Source of the DNA: Corynebacterium pelargi
GTDB taxonomy: Bacteria; Actinomycetota; Actinomycetes; Mycobacteriales; Mycobacteriaceae
Length of the DNA stretch: 64,000 nt
Direction: 5' to 3'
NCBI RefSeq assembly: GCF_014635485.1
Contig: NZ_BMCX01000001.1
Location: forward strand, 489,634 to 553,633
Within the stretch, counting starts at the first letter, position 1, and each line of letters begins with the position of its first letter. Made by a program: the position numbers and the translations under genes. The notes under the pieces were generated by a model, which was not told where the DNA came from, did no database searches, and saw only the letters and a program-made list of their open reading frames with translations. This document shows positions 36,698-45,987 of the stretch, in pieces.

Positions 36698-38197
36698 GTG
36701 AGTATTTCCACTAACCTCCCAGCCACCGGTAGCCGGAGTAATGCTGAGCTGCTTTCTTCGCTACCTCAGGGCAGCAACGCCATTGTGGTGCCACTGTTTT
36801 CGGCAGAAGATTCCATCGAACTTGCAGTGTCGGAGCTTTTCGACGCCCCAACCTCGCGCAGCTTGCTCACCACTTTCGAGGCTCTGGGCGCCAAGGGCAG
36901 CGAGGGTGAATTGCTGCGAGTTCCCGCGCCAGAAAACGTCGATGCTGATTTCCTGCTGGGCGTTGGTTTAGGTGAGGCCGAAGAACTTAGCGATGAATCC
37001 CTGCGTCGTGCCTGCGGTGCTGCTGCTCGTTCACTCGCCGGGGTTCGTCATGCTGTGGTGACGCTCGGTGCCTTCGGTATGCAGGCTGCCGTTGAGGGAT
37101 TCCTGCTCGGTGCGTACCACTTCAGTGGCGTTCGCTCGAAGGAATCGGGCAAGGCCCCGGTGGAGCTGTTGAGCTTCCTTGGCGATGAAGACGAGCGGGA
37201 AGTATTCGAGCAAGCCCTCATCACCTCCGAATCGGTGATGCTGGCCCGCGACTTGGTGAACACGCCTTCTTCCTCGCTCTACCCCGAAACCTATGCCGAT
37301 GAGCTCGTCTCCTACGCCGAGGCCTTCGACCTTGAGGTCGAGGTGTTGGATTTTGAGCAGCTCAAAGAAGAAGGCTTCGGCGGCATCGTGGCCGTCGGCG
37401 GTGGATCCGCACGCAAGCCTCGCCTGGTTCGTCTGCGTTGGTCGCCCGAAAACCCCAAGCACCGTGTAGCGCTGGTGGGCAAGGGCATCACCTTCGATAC
37501 CGGCGGAATTTCCATCAAGCCGGGCGCCAATATGGACGACATGATCTCCGATATGGGCGGTTCCGCGGCCGTGGTGGGCACCATCATTGCTGCTGCTCGC
37601 CTGGGTATCGACATTGAGGTCACCGCCACCATTCCTCTGGCAGAAAATATGCCTGGCGGCTCGGCGTATCGTCCCGGCGATGTCATCCGCCACTATGGTG
37701 GCTTAACCTCCGAGATTCTCAACACCGACGCCGAAGGCCGTTTGGTGCTTGCCGATGCCATCGCACGCGCATGCGAAGACGAGCCCGAATACCTCATGGA
37801 GGTGGCAACGCTCACCGGCGCGCAGCTCGTGGCCCTAGGCGATCGCACAGCCGGCGTGATGGGTTCTGATGGATTCTGCGACTTCATGGCCGATACCGGC
37901 AATGACGTCGGCGAACAGGCCTGGGCTATGCCCATGCCCGAAGAACTCGGCGAGGCCATCAAGTCCCCGGTGGCTGATCTGCAAAACATCTCCCGCGACC
38001 GCAAGGGCGGCATGATGGTGGCTGCTTGGTACTTGAGCCACTTCGTCAGCGAGGGAGTGCAATGGGTGCACTTCGATATCGCAGGCCCTGGCTACTCCAG
38101 CAGCGCCCACGGCTACACCCCCAAGCGTGGTACCGGCGTTCCAGTCCGCACCTTTATCGCAGCCCTTCAGACGCTGGCGAATTCCCATCAGGACTAG
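36698..38197 (+). CDS. pepA: PepA, leucyl aminopeptidase (M17)
   Basis: This cytosolic two-metal aminopeptidase removes N-terminal residues from peptides. The 499-residue product has a variable N-terminal domain and the C-terminal M17 catalytic domain: the metal/catalytic Lys in LVGKGITFDTGGISIKPG, the signature NTDAEGRL (residues 342-349), and DKGGMM-like RDRKGGMMVAAWYL with HFDIAGPGY. The GTG start has AAGGTG ten bases upstream. Position before aceF matches Rv2213-Rv2215. Confidence 0.95.
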   Translation: MSISTNLPATGSRSNAELLSSLPQGSNAIVVPLFSAEDSIELAVSELFDAPTSRSLLTTFEALGAKGSEGELLRVPAPENVDADFLLGVGLGEAEELSDESLRRACGAAARSLAGVRHAVVTLGAFGMQAAVEGFLLGAYHFSGVRSKESGKAPVELLSFLGDEDEREVFEQALITSESVMLARDLVNTPSSSLYPETYADELVSYAEAFDLEVEVLDFEQLKEEGFGGIVAVGGGSARKPRLVRLRWSPENPKHRVALVGKGITFDTGGISIKPGANMDDMISDMGGSAAVVGTIIAAARLGIDIEVTATIPLAENMPGGSAYRPGDVIRHYGGLTSEILNTDAEGRLVLADAIARACEDEPEYLMEVATLTGAQLVALGDRTAGVMGSDGFCDFMADTGNDVGEQAWAMPMPEELGEAIKSPVADLQNISRDRKGGMMVAAWYLSHFVSEGVQWVHFDIAGPGYSSSAHGYTPKRGTGVPVRTFIAALQTLANSHQD

Positions 38198-38215
38198 GGG
38201 GGCTCGTGGCATCCT

Positions 38216-38258
38216 CGCCGGCATTGTTCCTGGCAGGCAGCAGACAATGATGCCGGCG
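38216..38258 (+). terminator. Stem-loop after pepA, possible terminator without T-run
   Basis: CGCCGGCAT (38216-38224) and ATGCCGGCG (38250-38258) form a perfect 9-bp stem, extended internally by TTGT/ACAA, 19 bases after the pepA stop. No T-run follows, so termination efficiency is uncertain. Confidence 0.5.
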
Positions 38259-38391
38259 ACGCCAAAGCGCGAGCCTCAACCGTGGTGACGGCTCACGCGC
38301 CCATTGGCCAAGGTCACATTCGTGGCCAAAACACGGTACTGTCTGAAGGTATATACGTTCATTTTTGCAAACTTTCGAGGAGTCTAAACAC

Positions 38392-40536
38392 ATGGCGCAC
38401 TCCGTAGAGATGCCTGAGCTTGGCGAATCCGTCACTGAAGGCACCATCACCCAGTGGCTGAAGTCCGTCGGCGACACCGTCGAGGTAGACGAGCCTTTAC
38501 TTGAGGTATCCACCGACAAAGTCGATACCGAGGTTCCCTCCCCCGTAGCCGGCACCATCTTAGAAATCCGCGCCGAAGAAGACGACACGGTCGATGTCGG
38601 CGACGTGATCGCCGTGATCGGTGATGCCGATGAAGCTTCCGAGGATCAGGATTCCAAGGAGGAAGAGTCTCAGGAAAGCAGCGCTGAAGAAGCTTCCGAG
38701 GAAACCTCTGAGGACAAAGAAGAGGCAAAGCTTGCCGCTAAGTCCTCTGGCAAGGGCACCGATGTGGCTATGCCTGAGCTTGGCGAGTCCGTCACCGAAG
38801 GCACCATCACCCAGTGGCTGAAGTCCGTCGGCGACACCGTCGAGGTAGACGAGGCACTGCTTGAGGTATCCACCGACAAGGTTGATACCGAGGTTCCTTC
38901 CCCCGTAGCCGGCACCATCTTGGAAATCCTGGCCGAAGAAGACGACACCGTTGATGTTGGCGAGGTTATCGTGCGCATCGGTGACGCCGATGCAGCAGGC
39001 TCCGATGACTCGGATGACTCGGATGACGTTGCCGAAGAAGACCGCGATGTTCCTTCCGAAGAGGCTATTCAAGAAGCCGAGAACAAGGAAGACAACGACA
39101 CGGTGGAAGAAGCAGAGTCGTCCAACTCCTCGGATTCCAGCGAGGAGGCCAGCGGTGAAGCCACCGATGTGGTGATGCCGGAACTCGGCGAATCTGTCAC
39201 CGAAGGCACCATCACCCAGTGGCTGAAGTCCGTCGGCGACACCGTCGAGGTAGACGAGGCACTGCTTGAGGTATCCACCGACAAGGTTGATACCGAGGTT
39301 CCTTCCCCCGTAGCCGGCACCATCTTGGAGATCCTCGCCGAAGAAGACGAGACGGTAGACGTCGGCGACGTCATCGTGCGCGTTGGCGACCCAAGCGCTG
39401 CCAAGTCCGAGGAAAAGAGCGAGAAGAAGCAGGATTCCAAGGACGAAGAAAAGGCCGAAGAGCCTAAGGAAGAGCCCAAGAAGGAAGAAGCCAAGCCTGA
39501 AAAGAAGGCTGAGGAGCCCAAGAAGGAAGCTCCGAAGTCTGAGAAGAAGGCCGAAGAGTCCAAGAAGGAAAGCGCTACTTCCGGCAAGGTTCCTTATGTG
39601 ACCCCGCTGGTACGCAAGCTCGCCGAAAAGCACGACGTGGATCTCAACTCCGTTGAGGGCACCGGCATTGGTGGTCGCATCCGCAAGCAGGACGTGCTGG
39701 CCGCTGCCGAGGGTTCGAAGTCGCAGCAGGATGCTCCTGCCGAGCAAAGCAAGGAAGCACCGAAGGGCGAGCGCGCCAACTGGTCTACCAAGTCGGTGGA
39801 TCCTGAGAAGGCAGAGCTGATCGGCACCACGCAGAAGGTCTCGCGCATCCGTGAGATCACCGCCAAGAAGATGGTGGAAGCGCTGCAGATTTCCGCACAG
39901 CTCACCCACCTCCAGGAAGTCGACGTGACCAAGGTGGCCGAGCTGCGCAAGACCGCAAAGCCTGCCTTCAAGGAAAAGTACGGCGTAAACCTCACCTACC
40001 TGCCCTTCTTTGTCAAGGCAACGGTTGAGGCTTTGGTCAGCCACCCCAACGTCAATGCTTCCTACGATGCTGAGTCGAAGGAAATGACCTACCACGCTGA
40101 CGTGAACGTGGCTATCGCCGTGGACACTCCTCGCGGTTTGCTCACTCCGGTGATTCACAAGGCACAGGAAAAGACCCTGCCCGAGTTGGCTCAGGCCATC
40201 GTTGAGCTTGCCGATAAGGCTCGCAACAACAAGCTCAAGCCACAGGACCTCTCCGGCGCTACCTTCACCATCACCAACATCGGCTCTGAAGGCGCACTGT
40301 CTGATACCCCGATCCTCGTGCCTCCGCAGGCCGGCATCCTGGGTACCGCCGCTATTCAGAAGCGCCCGGTGGTTGTGACTGAGCACGGCGTGGACGCTAT
40401 TGCCATTCGCCAGATGTGCTACCTGCCCTTCTCCTACGATCACCAGATCGTCGATGGTGCAGACGCTGGTCGCTTCACCGCCACCATCAAGGATCGTCTG
40501 GAAACGGGCGACTTCGAGTCCGACCTCGATCTCTAA
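38392..40536 (+). CDS. aceF: AceF, dihydrolipoamide acyltransferase (E2) with three lipoyl domains
   Basis: This is the E2 of the pyruvate (and in corynebacteria also 2-oxoglutarate) dehydrogenase complex. The 714-residue protein has three lipoyl domains with lipoylated lysines at about K43, K163 and K298 (each in STDKVDTEV), an E3-binding domain (about residues 400-436) and the catalytic domain with HQIVDGADAGRF (His684). Linkers are acidic after domains 1 and 2 and a long Lys/Glu-rich run after domain 3, unlike the Ala/Pro-rich linkers of many E2s. The ATG at 38392 has GAGGAG nine bases upstream. Confidence 0.95.
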   Translation: MAHSVEMPELGESVTEGTITQWLKSVGDTVEVDEPLLEVSTDKVDTEVPSPVAGTILEIRAEEDDTVDVGDVIAVIGDADEASEDQDSKEEESQESSAEEASEETSEDKEEAKLAAKSSGKGTDVAMPELGESVTEGTITQWLKSVGDTVEVDEALLEVSTDKVDTEVPSPVAGTILEILAEEDDTVDVGEVIVRIGDADAAGSDDSDDSDDVAEEDRDVPSEEAIQEAENKEDNDTVEEAESSNSSDSSEEASGEATDVVMPELGESVTEGTITQWLKSVGDTVEVDEALLEVSTDKVDTEVPSPVAGTILEILAEEDETVDVGDVIVRVGDPSAAKSEEKSEKKQDSKDEEKAEEPKEEPKKEEAKPEKKAEEPKKEAPKSEKKAEESKKESATSGKVPYVTPLVRKLAEKHDVDLNSVEGTGIGGRIRKQDVLAAAEGSKSQQDAPAEQSKEAPKGERANWSTKSVDPEKAELIGTTQKVSRIREITAKKMVEALQISAQLTHLQEVDVTKVAELRKTAKPAFKEKYGVNLTYLPFFVKATVEALVSHPNVNASYDAESKEMTYHADVNVAIAVDTPRGLLTPVIHKAQEKTLPELAQAIVELADKARNNKLKPQDLSGATFTITNIGSEGALSDTPILVPPQAGILGTAAIQKRPVVVTEHGVDAIAIRQMCYLPFSYDHQIVDGADAGRFTATIKDRLETGDFESDLDL
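38791..39329 (+). repeat. Exact 134-bp repeat in lipoyl domains 2 and 3 of aceF
   Basis: Positions 38791-38924 and 39196-39329 are identical over 134 bases. Domain 1 (from 38431) shares most of the same sequence with several silent and a few coding differences. Confidence 0.9.
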
Positions 40537-40548
40537 GCGATTCACCAC

Positions 40549-40592
40549 TACACCCCACCACCCCCGCTCCAAGCGGGCAGGTCGTGGGGTGT
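40549..40592 (+). terminator. Terminator hairpin after aceF
   Basis: ACACCCCACCAC pairs with GTGGGGTGTTT across a GC-rich inner part (CCCGC/GCGGG), 13 bases after the stop. Confidence 0.7.
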
Positions 40593-40651
40593 TTGTGTTT
40601 TATTCACCTTCGATGGCCATCAACTGGTGAACCAATACACCCGAACTTACC

Positions 40652-40657
40652 TATAAT
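40652..40657 (+). promoter_or_regulatory. Consensus -10 element for gcvP
   Basis: TATAAT lies 45 bases before the gcvP start, after the aceF terminator. No clear -35 is seen. No glycine riboswitch fits in the short leader. Confidence 0.5.
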
Positions 40658-40701
40658 GACGGGGGTCACTACATATCTTGGAGTGAGAAGAAGGTAGGTT
40701 C

Positions 40702-43521
40702 ATGGGTTCACCCACACACTATTCGCCCTACGTAGCCCGGCACATCGGCCCCACTGCCGATGATCGCAGTGAATTGCTGCAGCGCCTGGGCTTCGATTCT
40801 TTTGAGGCCCTCATTGAGGCCGCTGTGCCAAAAGATATCCACAGCGAAGCACTCGATCTGCCGGAGCCTTTAAGTGAAGACGAAGCACTTGCGCGCTTGC
40901 GCGGCTATGCCGATCAAAACATTGCGCTGAAGCCCTTTTATGGCCAGGGTTTCTACGAGACCTCCACTCCCCCGGTGATTCGTCGCAATGTCCTTGAATC
41001 ACCAGCCTGGTACACCGCCTACACCCCGTATCAGCCGGAAATCTCCCAGGGACGCCTTGAGGCTTTGCTGCACTTCCAGAACATGGTCAGCGAACTCACG
41101 TGCCTTCCTGTTGCCGGTGCCTCGCTTCTCGACGAAGCTTCCGCCGCAGCGGAAGCCGTGGCACTCATGGCCCGCGTGAGCCGCAAGGGCAGGCGCATCA
41201 TCTTTGATCAGCGCCTGCACCCGCAGGTGTTGGCCGTGGCCACAGAGCGCGCACGCACCTTGGCCTTGGAAGTTGAAATCACCGACATCACCGAGGGGCT
41301 CGTGGGCGAAGATCTGGTGGGCATGATCCTTGCCTACCCCGGCACCGAGGGCGACCTCAGCGATATCCGTCGCGCCATCGAAGATATTCATTCCCGCGGC
41401 GCCCTAGCGGCAGTAGCCTGCGATCTTTTGGCGCTGCAATTGCTTGAAGCTCCTGGCACGCTCGGTGCCGATATCGCCTTTGGTTCTTCTCAACGCTTTG
41501 GTGTGCCGCTCTTCTTCGGCGGCCCACACGCCGCCTTTATGGCCGTTACCTCCAAGCTCACCCGCCAGCTTCCCGGTCGCGTGGTCGGTATTGCTCGCGA
41601 TGCCGACGGCAATCCTGCGTTGCGTCTTGCCTTGCAAACGCGCGAGCAACATATTCGCCGCGAAAAAGCCACAAGCAATATCTGCACCGCACAGGCGCTG
41701 TTAGCTGTTACTGCCACCATGTACGCCATTTGGCATGGTGCTGATGGCCTGCGCCAGATTGCACAGCGTGTGCACGCTCGTGCCTGCGATTTTGCCGCAA
41801 GCGTTCAGGATTCCTTTGAGCTTGCCCACCAGCACTTCTTTGACACGGTGACGGTGCTCGCCCCCGGCAAGGCAGAAGCGATTGTCCAAGGCGCTGAGGA
41901 ACGCGGCTACCTGCTGCGCGCCATCGGCGCCGACAAAGTAAGCGTGAGCTTCGGTGAATCGGCAAGCCAGGCCGATGTGGAGGCGCTGGCGGAAGTCTTT
42001 GGCGTGCAGGCTCGCGAGGCTGAAGGCTCGGCGATCCCCCAAAGCCTTGAGCGCAGCAACCCCACCTTGAAGCATCCGGTGTTTTCTTCGATCCACTCGG
42101 AAACCCAGATGCTTCGCTACTTGCGCAAGCTTTCGGATCGCGACTTGGCTCTCGACCGCAGCATGATCCCCTTGGGTTCTTGCACCATGAAGCTCAACCC
42201 CACCGCTGGTCTGGAGCCGATTTCTTGGCCTAACTTTGCCAATATTCACCCCTACGCACCGGATCGTCACACCGCCGGCTGGCGCGCGTTGATTGAAGAG
42301 CTCCAAGGCTGGCTGGAACGCATTACCGGCTATGCCAAGGTCTCGGTGCAGCCGAACGCTGGCTCCCAAGGTGAGCTCGCAGGCCTATTGGCCATTCGCC
42401 GCTATCACGTGGCCCGCGGCGAGGGACAGCGCGATGTGGTGCTGATTCCGCGCTCGGCTCATGGCACCAATGCAGCCTCGGCAAAGCTTGCCAATCTCGA
42501 CGTGGTGGTGGTGGAAAATGATGGCCGCGAAGGCTCCATCGATATGGCTGACCTTGAGGCCAAGATCGATAAGGTTGGCGATCGCCTCGCCGGCATCATG
42601 ATCACCTACCCCTCCACTCACGGCGTCTTCGAGGCGAGTGTGCGCGAGGTATGCGCCAAGATCCACGAGCACGGTGGGCAGGTCTATATCGATGGCGCAA
42701 ACATGAATGCGCTCACCGGTATTGCCCAACCGGGTGAATTCGGTGGCGACGTGTCGCACCTGAACCTGCACAAGACCTTCACCATCCCTCATGGCGGTGG
42801 CGGCCCAGGTGTTGGCCCGGTCTGTGTAGCCGAGCACCTGGCTCCGTATCTGCCCAGTGATCCTTTGGGCACCGATCCCACGCAACCTGCACCAGGTGAC
42901 GCGGGCGTACCGATTGCCTCGGCTCGCTATGGCTCCGCCGGCGTATTGCCCATTTCTTGGGCATATATCGCGATGATGGGTGCCAAGGGCTTGCGCCAGG
43001 CTACGGCCACGGCCATTTTGAACGCCAACTACATTGCCGCTGAGCTCAAAGAGGACTTCCCGGTGCTCTACACAGGCCCGGGCGGCTTGGTGGCCCATGA
43101 GTGCATTCTCGATTTGCGTCCGCTCAGTGATGCCACTGGCGTGAGCGCCGCGGATGTGGCCAAGCGCCTGATCGACTTTGGCTTCCACGCCCCGACGCTC
43201 TCCTTCCCGGTGGCTGGCACCTTGATGGTAGAGCCCACGGAGTCTGAGGATGTAGCCGAGCTCGATCGCTTTATTCAAGCGATGCGGGCAATTCGGGCAG
43301 AGATTGCTGAGATTGAACAAGGCACCACCGCCTACGAGGAATCCATGCTGCATCATGCGCCCTTTAATGCGCAGGTGGCCTGTGCTGATCAGTGGCCATA
43401 TGCCTTTGGGCGCGAAGAAGCTGTGTACCCAGTTGAGTCTTTGCGCGAAGCCAAGTATTTCCCGCCCGTTCGCCGCCTCGACGAGGCCTATGGCGATCGC
43501 AATTTCTGCTGCACCGGTTAA
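40702..43521 (+). CDS. gcvP: GcvP, glycine decarboxylase (P-protein of the glycine cleavage system)
   Basis: GcvP decarboxylates glycine and passes the aminomethyl group to the lipoyl arm of GcvH. The 939-residue protein is the fused (alpha plus beta) form. The PLP Lys is K691 in HLNLHKTFTIPHGGGGPG; other motifs are the N-terminal RHIGPTADDRSELLQRLGF, NVLESPAWYTAYTPYQPEISQGRLEAL in the first half, and GSCTMKLNPTAGLEPISW and SQGELAGLLAIRRYH in the second. gcvT begins 12 bases after its stop. C. glutamicum lacks this system, so its presence here distinguishes the strain. Confidence 0.97.
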   Translation: MGSPTHYSPYVARHIGPTADDRSELLQRLGFDSFEALIEAAVPKDIHSEALDLPEPLSEDEALARLRGYADQNIALKPFYGQGFYETSTPPVIRRNVLESPAWYTAYTPYQPEISQGRLEALLHFQNMVSELTCLPVAGASLLDEASAAAEAVALMARVSRKGRRIIFDQRLHPQVLAVATERARTLALEVEITDITEGLVGEDLVGMILAYPGTEGDLSDIRRAIEDIHSRGALAAVACDLLALQLLEAPGTLGADIAFGSSQRFGVPLFFGGPHAAFMAVTSKLTRQLPGRVVGIARDADGNPALRLALQTREQHIRREKATSNICTAQALLAVTATMYAIWHGADGLRQIAQRVHARACDFAASVQDSFELAHQHFFDTVTVLAPGKAEAIVQGAEERGYLLRAIGADKVSVSFGESASQADVEALAEVFGVQAREAEGSAIPQSLERSNPTLKHPVFSSIHSETQMLRYLRKLSDRDLALDRSMIPLGSCTMKLNPTAGLEPISWPNFANIHPYAPDRHTAGWRALIEELQGWLERITGYAKVSVQPNAGSQGELAGLLAIRRYHVARGEGQRDVVLIPRSAHGTNAASAKLANLDVVVVENDGREGSIDMADLEAKIDKVGDRLAGIMITYPSTHGVFEASVREVCAKIHEHGGQVYIDGANMNALTGIAQPGEFGGDVSHLNLHKTFTIPHGGGGPGVGPVCVAEHLAPYLPSDPLGTDPTQPAPGDAGVPIASARYGSAGVLPISWAYIAMMGAKGLRQATATAILNANYIAAELKEDFPVLYTGPGGLVAHECILDLRPLSDATGVSAADVAKRLIDFGFHAPTLSFPVAGTLMVEPTESEDVAELDRFIQAMRAIRAEIAEIEQGTTAYEESMLHHAPFNAQVACADQWPYAFGREEAVYPVESLREAKYFPPVRRLDEAYGDRNFCCTG

Positions 43522-43533
43522 GGAGCAATGTTT

Positions 43534-44640
43534 ATGAGCAAGCTTTTGCACTCTCCCCTGCACGCTGTGCACGAATCTCTAGGCGCAAGCTTTACCCCCT
43601 TCGGCGCCTGGAACATGCCGCTGAAATACGGTTCCGAGCTTGGCGAACACCGCGCGGTGCGCACAAGCTGTGGGATGTTCGACCTCTCGCACATGGGCGA
43701 GGTGAAAGTCACCGGCCCCGATGCTGCGGCGTTGTTGGATTATGCGCTGGTATCCAAGCTCTCTGCCATTGCCGTGGGCAAAGCCAAGTACTCCATGATG
43801 GTCAATGAGCAAGGTGGCGTGATCGACGATCTGATCACCTACCGCCTGGGCGAACAGGAATTCCTCGTGGTGCCCAATGCCGGTAATACCGAGGCGGTTG
43901 TGGCCGCTTTGCAGGAACGCGCCGAAGGCTTTGAAGTAGAGCTTGTCGACGCATCGCGCGACACCGCTTTGATTGCTGTGCAAGGCCCGAAGGCTGAGGC
44001 AGTAATTGAGGCATTGGTTGATCCCGAGGATGCAACCACCGTGCAGGAATTGAAATACTATGCCGCCACCTGGATGGTGGTGGCCGGACACCGCGTGCTG
44101 CTCGCACGTACCGGCTACACCGGCGAGGATGGTTTCGAGCTGTATATCCCCTGTGCAGAGGCCGAGGATCTTTGGAAGGCCATCGCTGAGATCGGCCAAG
44201 ACTTCGACCTCGTACCCTGTGGCCTTGCCGCACGAGATTCGCTCAGGCTAGAAGCAGGCATGCCGCTATACGGCAATGAGCTCAGTGTGGAGCGCACCCC
44301 TGCAGATGCTGGCCTCGGGGTTTTGGTGAGCAAGAAAAAAGAAGGCGATTTCGTGGGCAAGCAGGCCTTGCTCAATGCTGAGGAATCCGAGCGTGTGCTT
44401 GTGGGCTTAAGCTCCACGCAGCGTCGCGCCGCCCGGCAGGGTGCCGAGCTTTATGCAGGCGAGCAGGTTGTTGGTGAGGTCACCTCCGGTCAGCCTTCAC
44501 CCACCTTGGGTCATCCCATCGCACTGGCCTACGTGGACCGTGAGTACACCGCCGAGGGCACCGAGCTTGAGGCCGATGTTCGCGGAAAAAGGTTGCCATT
44601 TGTAGTTCAAACGCTGCCTTTTTATCGACGCGAACAATAA
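43534..44640 (+). CDS. gcvT: GcvT, aminomethyltransferase (T-protein)
   Basis: GcvT moves the methylene group from the lipoyl arm of GcvH to tetrahydrofolate, releasing ammonia. The 368-residue product has FTPFGAWNMPLKYGSELGEHRAVRTSCGMFDLSHMGEV at the N-terminus, FLVVPNAGNTEAV, ARTGYTGEDGFELYIP and GLAARDSLRLEAGMPLYGNEL. Two in-frame ATGs occur two codons apart; the second is taken because AAGGAG lies eight bases before it but only two before the first. Confidence 0.96.
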   Translation: MSKLLHSPLHAVHESLGASFTPFGAWNMPLKYGSELGEHRAVRTSCGMFDLSHMGEVKVTGPDAAALLDYALVSKLSAIAVGKAKYSMMVNEQGGVIDDLITYRLGEQEFLVVPNAGNTEAVVAALQERAEGFEVELVDASRDTALIAVQGPKAEAVIEALVDPEDATTVQELKYYAATWMVVAGHRVLLARTGYTGEDGFELYIPCAEAEDLWKAIAEIGQDFDLVPCGLAARDSLRLEAGMPLYGNELSVERTPADAGLGVLVSKKKEGDFVGKQALLNAEESERVLVGLSSTQRRAARQGAELYAGEQVVGEVTSGQPSPTLGHPIALAYVDREYTAEGTELEADVRGKRLPFVVQTLPFYRREQ

Positions 44641-44688
44641 GCTTGGTTCCAACGTCGAAAAGCTAACACCCTAGGAAAGGAACACCCC

Positions 44689-45081
44689 ATGTCGAACTTG
44701 CCTGAAGATTTCTCCTACTCCGAAGACCACGAGTGGATCAATGCCACCGCCGAAGATGCCGTGGGCGCAACCGTGCGCGTCGGCATCACCTCCGTTGCCG
44801 CCGATCGCTTGGGCGAGGTCGTATTCGCGGAGCTTCCTGAAGTAGGCGACCAAGTAGAGGCCGGAGAAACCTGCGGTGAGGTGGAATCCACCAAATCTGT
44901 ATCCGATCTCTACTCCCCTGTCACCGGCACCGTCACCGCGGTCAATGACGCAGTCCACGATGATTATGCGGTAGTCAATAACGATCCCTTCGGCGAGGGC
45001 TGGCTCTTCGAAGTCGAGGTCGAATCCACCGGCGAACTCATGGACGCTGCAACCTATGCCGAGGCCAATGGCGTGAATTAA
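44689..45081 (+). CDS. gcvH: GcvH, lipoyl carrier protein of the glycine cleavage system
   Basis: GcvH shuttles intermediates between GcvP, GcvT and lipoamide dehydrogenase on a lipoylated lysine. The 130-residue protein has the lipoyl site K69 in [24 protein letters not shown] near the N-terminus, and [14 protein letters not shown] [22 protein letters not shown] precedes the ATG. It is followed by a terminator and then lipB and lipA, the genes for its own modification. Confidence 0.97.
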   Translation: MSNLPEDFSYSEDHEWINATAEDAVGATVRVGITSVAADRLGEVVFAELPEVGDQVEAGETCGEVESTKSVSDLYSPVTGTVTAVNDAVHDDYAVVNNDPFGEGWLFEVEVESTGELMDAATYAEANGVN

Positions 45082-45097
45082 TCACCCAAGCCACCCA

Positions 45098-45136
45098 ACA
45101 CCGCACCTTCAAGCTTTTCAAGGTGCGGTGTTGTTG
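45098..45136 (+). terminator. Intrinsic terminator after gcvH
   Basis: AACACCGCACCTT pairs with AAGGTGCGGTGTT around a short loop, followed by GTTGTTTT, 17 bases after the stop. Confidence 0.85.
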
Positions 45137-45180
45137 TTTTGAGGCGCCCACGGTGCCTGTGTGCAAGAGGAGTACCCTAG

Positions 45181-45939
45181 ATGCCCATGAGCGCACCTCG
45201 CGATCCATTTTTTCCAGCCCACCAGTCCATTCGCGCCTCCAGCGAGCCTATCGACGTGCGCATGCTTGGCACCGTCGATTATCAGCAGGCATGGGATCTA
45301 CAAACCGAGCTTGCAGCCGAACGTGCCCAAGACAGCATCGGCGATACCCTCCTCGTGCTCGAACACCCCAATGTCTACACCGCTGGGAAAAGAACCCAGC
45401 CGGAGGATCGCCCTCGTAATGGGTTGCCGGTGATCGACGTTAACCGCGGTGGCCGAATCACCTGGCATGGCGAAGGCCAATTGGTGATGTACCCGATTAT
45501 CCGTCTAGCCGAGCCGGTCGATGTGGTTGATTATGTGCGCCGCCTTGAAGAGGCACTGATTCAAAGCGTGCGCCAGGCGGGCATCACCACCGCCGGGCGC
45601 ATCGACGGACGTTCAGGGGTGTGGGTGCCAGGCACCAACGGCCAACAGCACCGCAAGGTCGCAGCCCTAGGCATTCGAATCACCCGAGGGGTGACCATGC
45701 ACGGGCTGGCCTTGAACTGCAATAACACCCTGGAGTACTACGAGCACATCGTCCCTTGTGGCATCGACGATGCAGGGGTGACCACCATGAGTGCCGAGCT
45801 TGGCCGCGATATCACCACCGAATCGATGACGGCTCCGCTCATTCGGGAAATTACCCGGGCGCTTGCTGGCGAATTGCAGGTGGCCAATCATAGTTTTGAT
45901 CAAGCACCTGATCCCACCAAGGGCATAAAGCGCAGGTAA
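45181..45939 (+). CDS. lipB: LipB, octanoyl-[ACP]:protein N-octanoyltransferase
   Basis: LipB moves octanoyl groups from ACP to lipoyl-domain lysines. The 252-residue product has the catalytic Cys193 ([13 protein letters not shown]), Lys159 ([10 protein letters not shown]), and [34 protein letters not shown]. The ATG at 45181 has an AGAGGAG site with 8-base spacing; the same site overlaps TACCCT, which would be a -10 eight bases before a second ATG at 45187, so two modes of initiation are possible. lipA follows after 45 bases. Confidence 0.96.
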   Translation: MPMSAPRDPFFPAHQSIRASSEPIDVRMLGTVDYQQAWDLQTELAAERAQDSIGDTLLVLEHPNVYTAGKRTQPEDRPRNGLPVIDVNRGGRITWHGEGQLVMYPIIRLAEPVDVVDYVRRLEEALIQSVRQAGITTAGRIDGRSGVWVPGTNGQQHRKVAALGIRITRGVTMHGLALNCNNTLEYYEHIVPCGIDDAGVTTMSAELGRDITTESMTAPLIREITRALAGELQVANHSFDQAPDPTKGIKRR

Positions 45940-45971
45940 TAGCGCTGTGGGCACGTTTTGCTCACAACGAG

Positions 45972-45987
45972 TAGGGTACGTGGGGTG
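45972..45987 (+). promoter_or_regulatory. -10 element of a leaderless lipA transcript
   Basis: TAGGGT (45972-45977) is followed by exactly seven bases and the GTG start of lipA, with no ribosome site. This gives lipA its own promoter inside the lipB-lipA spacer. Confidence 0.55.

Noticed and set aside
40600..40701. Possible glycine riboswitch before gcvP
   Set aside because: The leader after the -10 is only about 40 bases, too short for a glycine aptamer, and the conserved core is absent.
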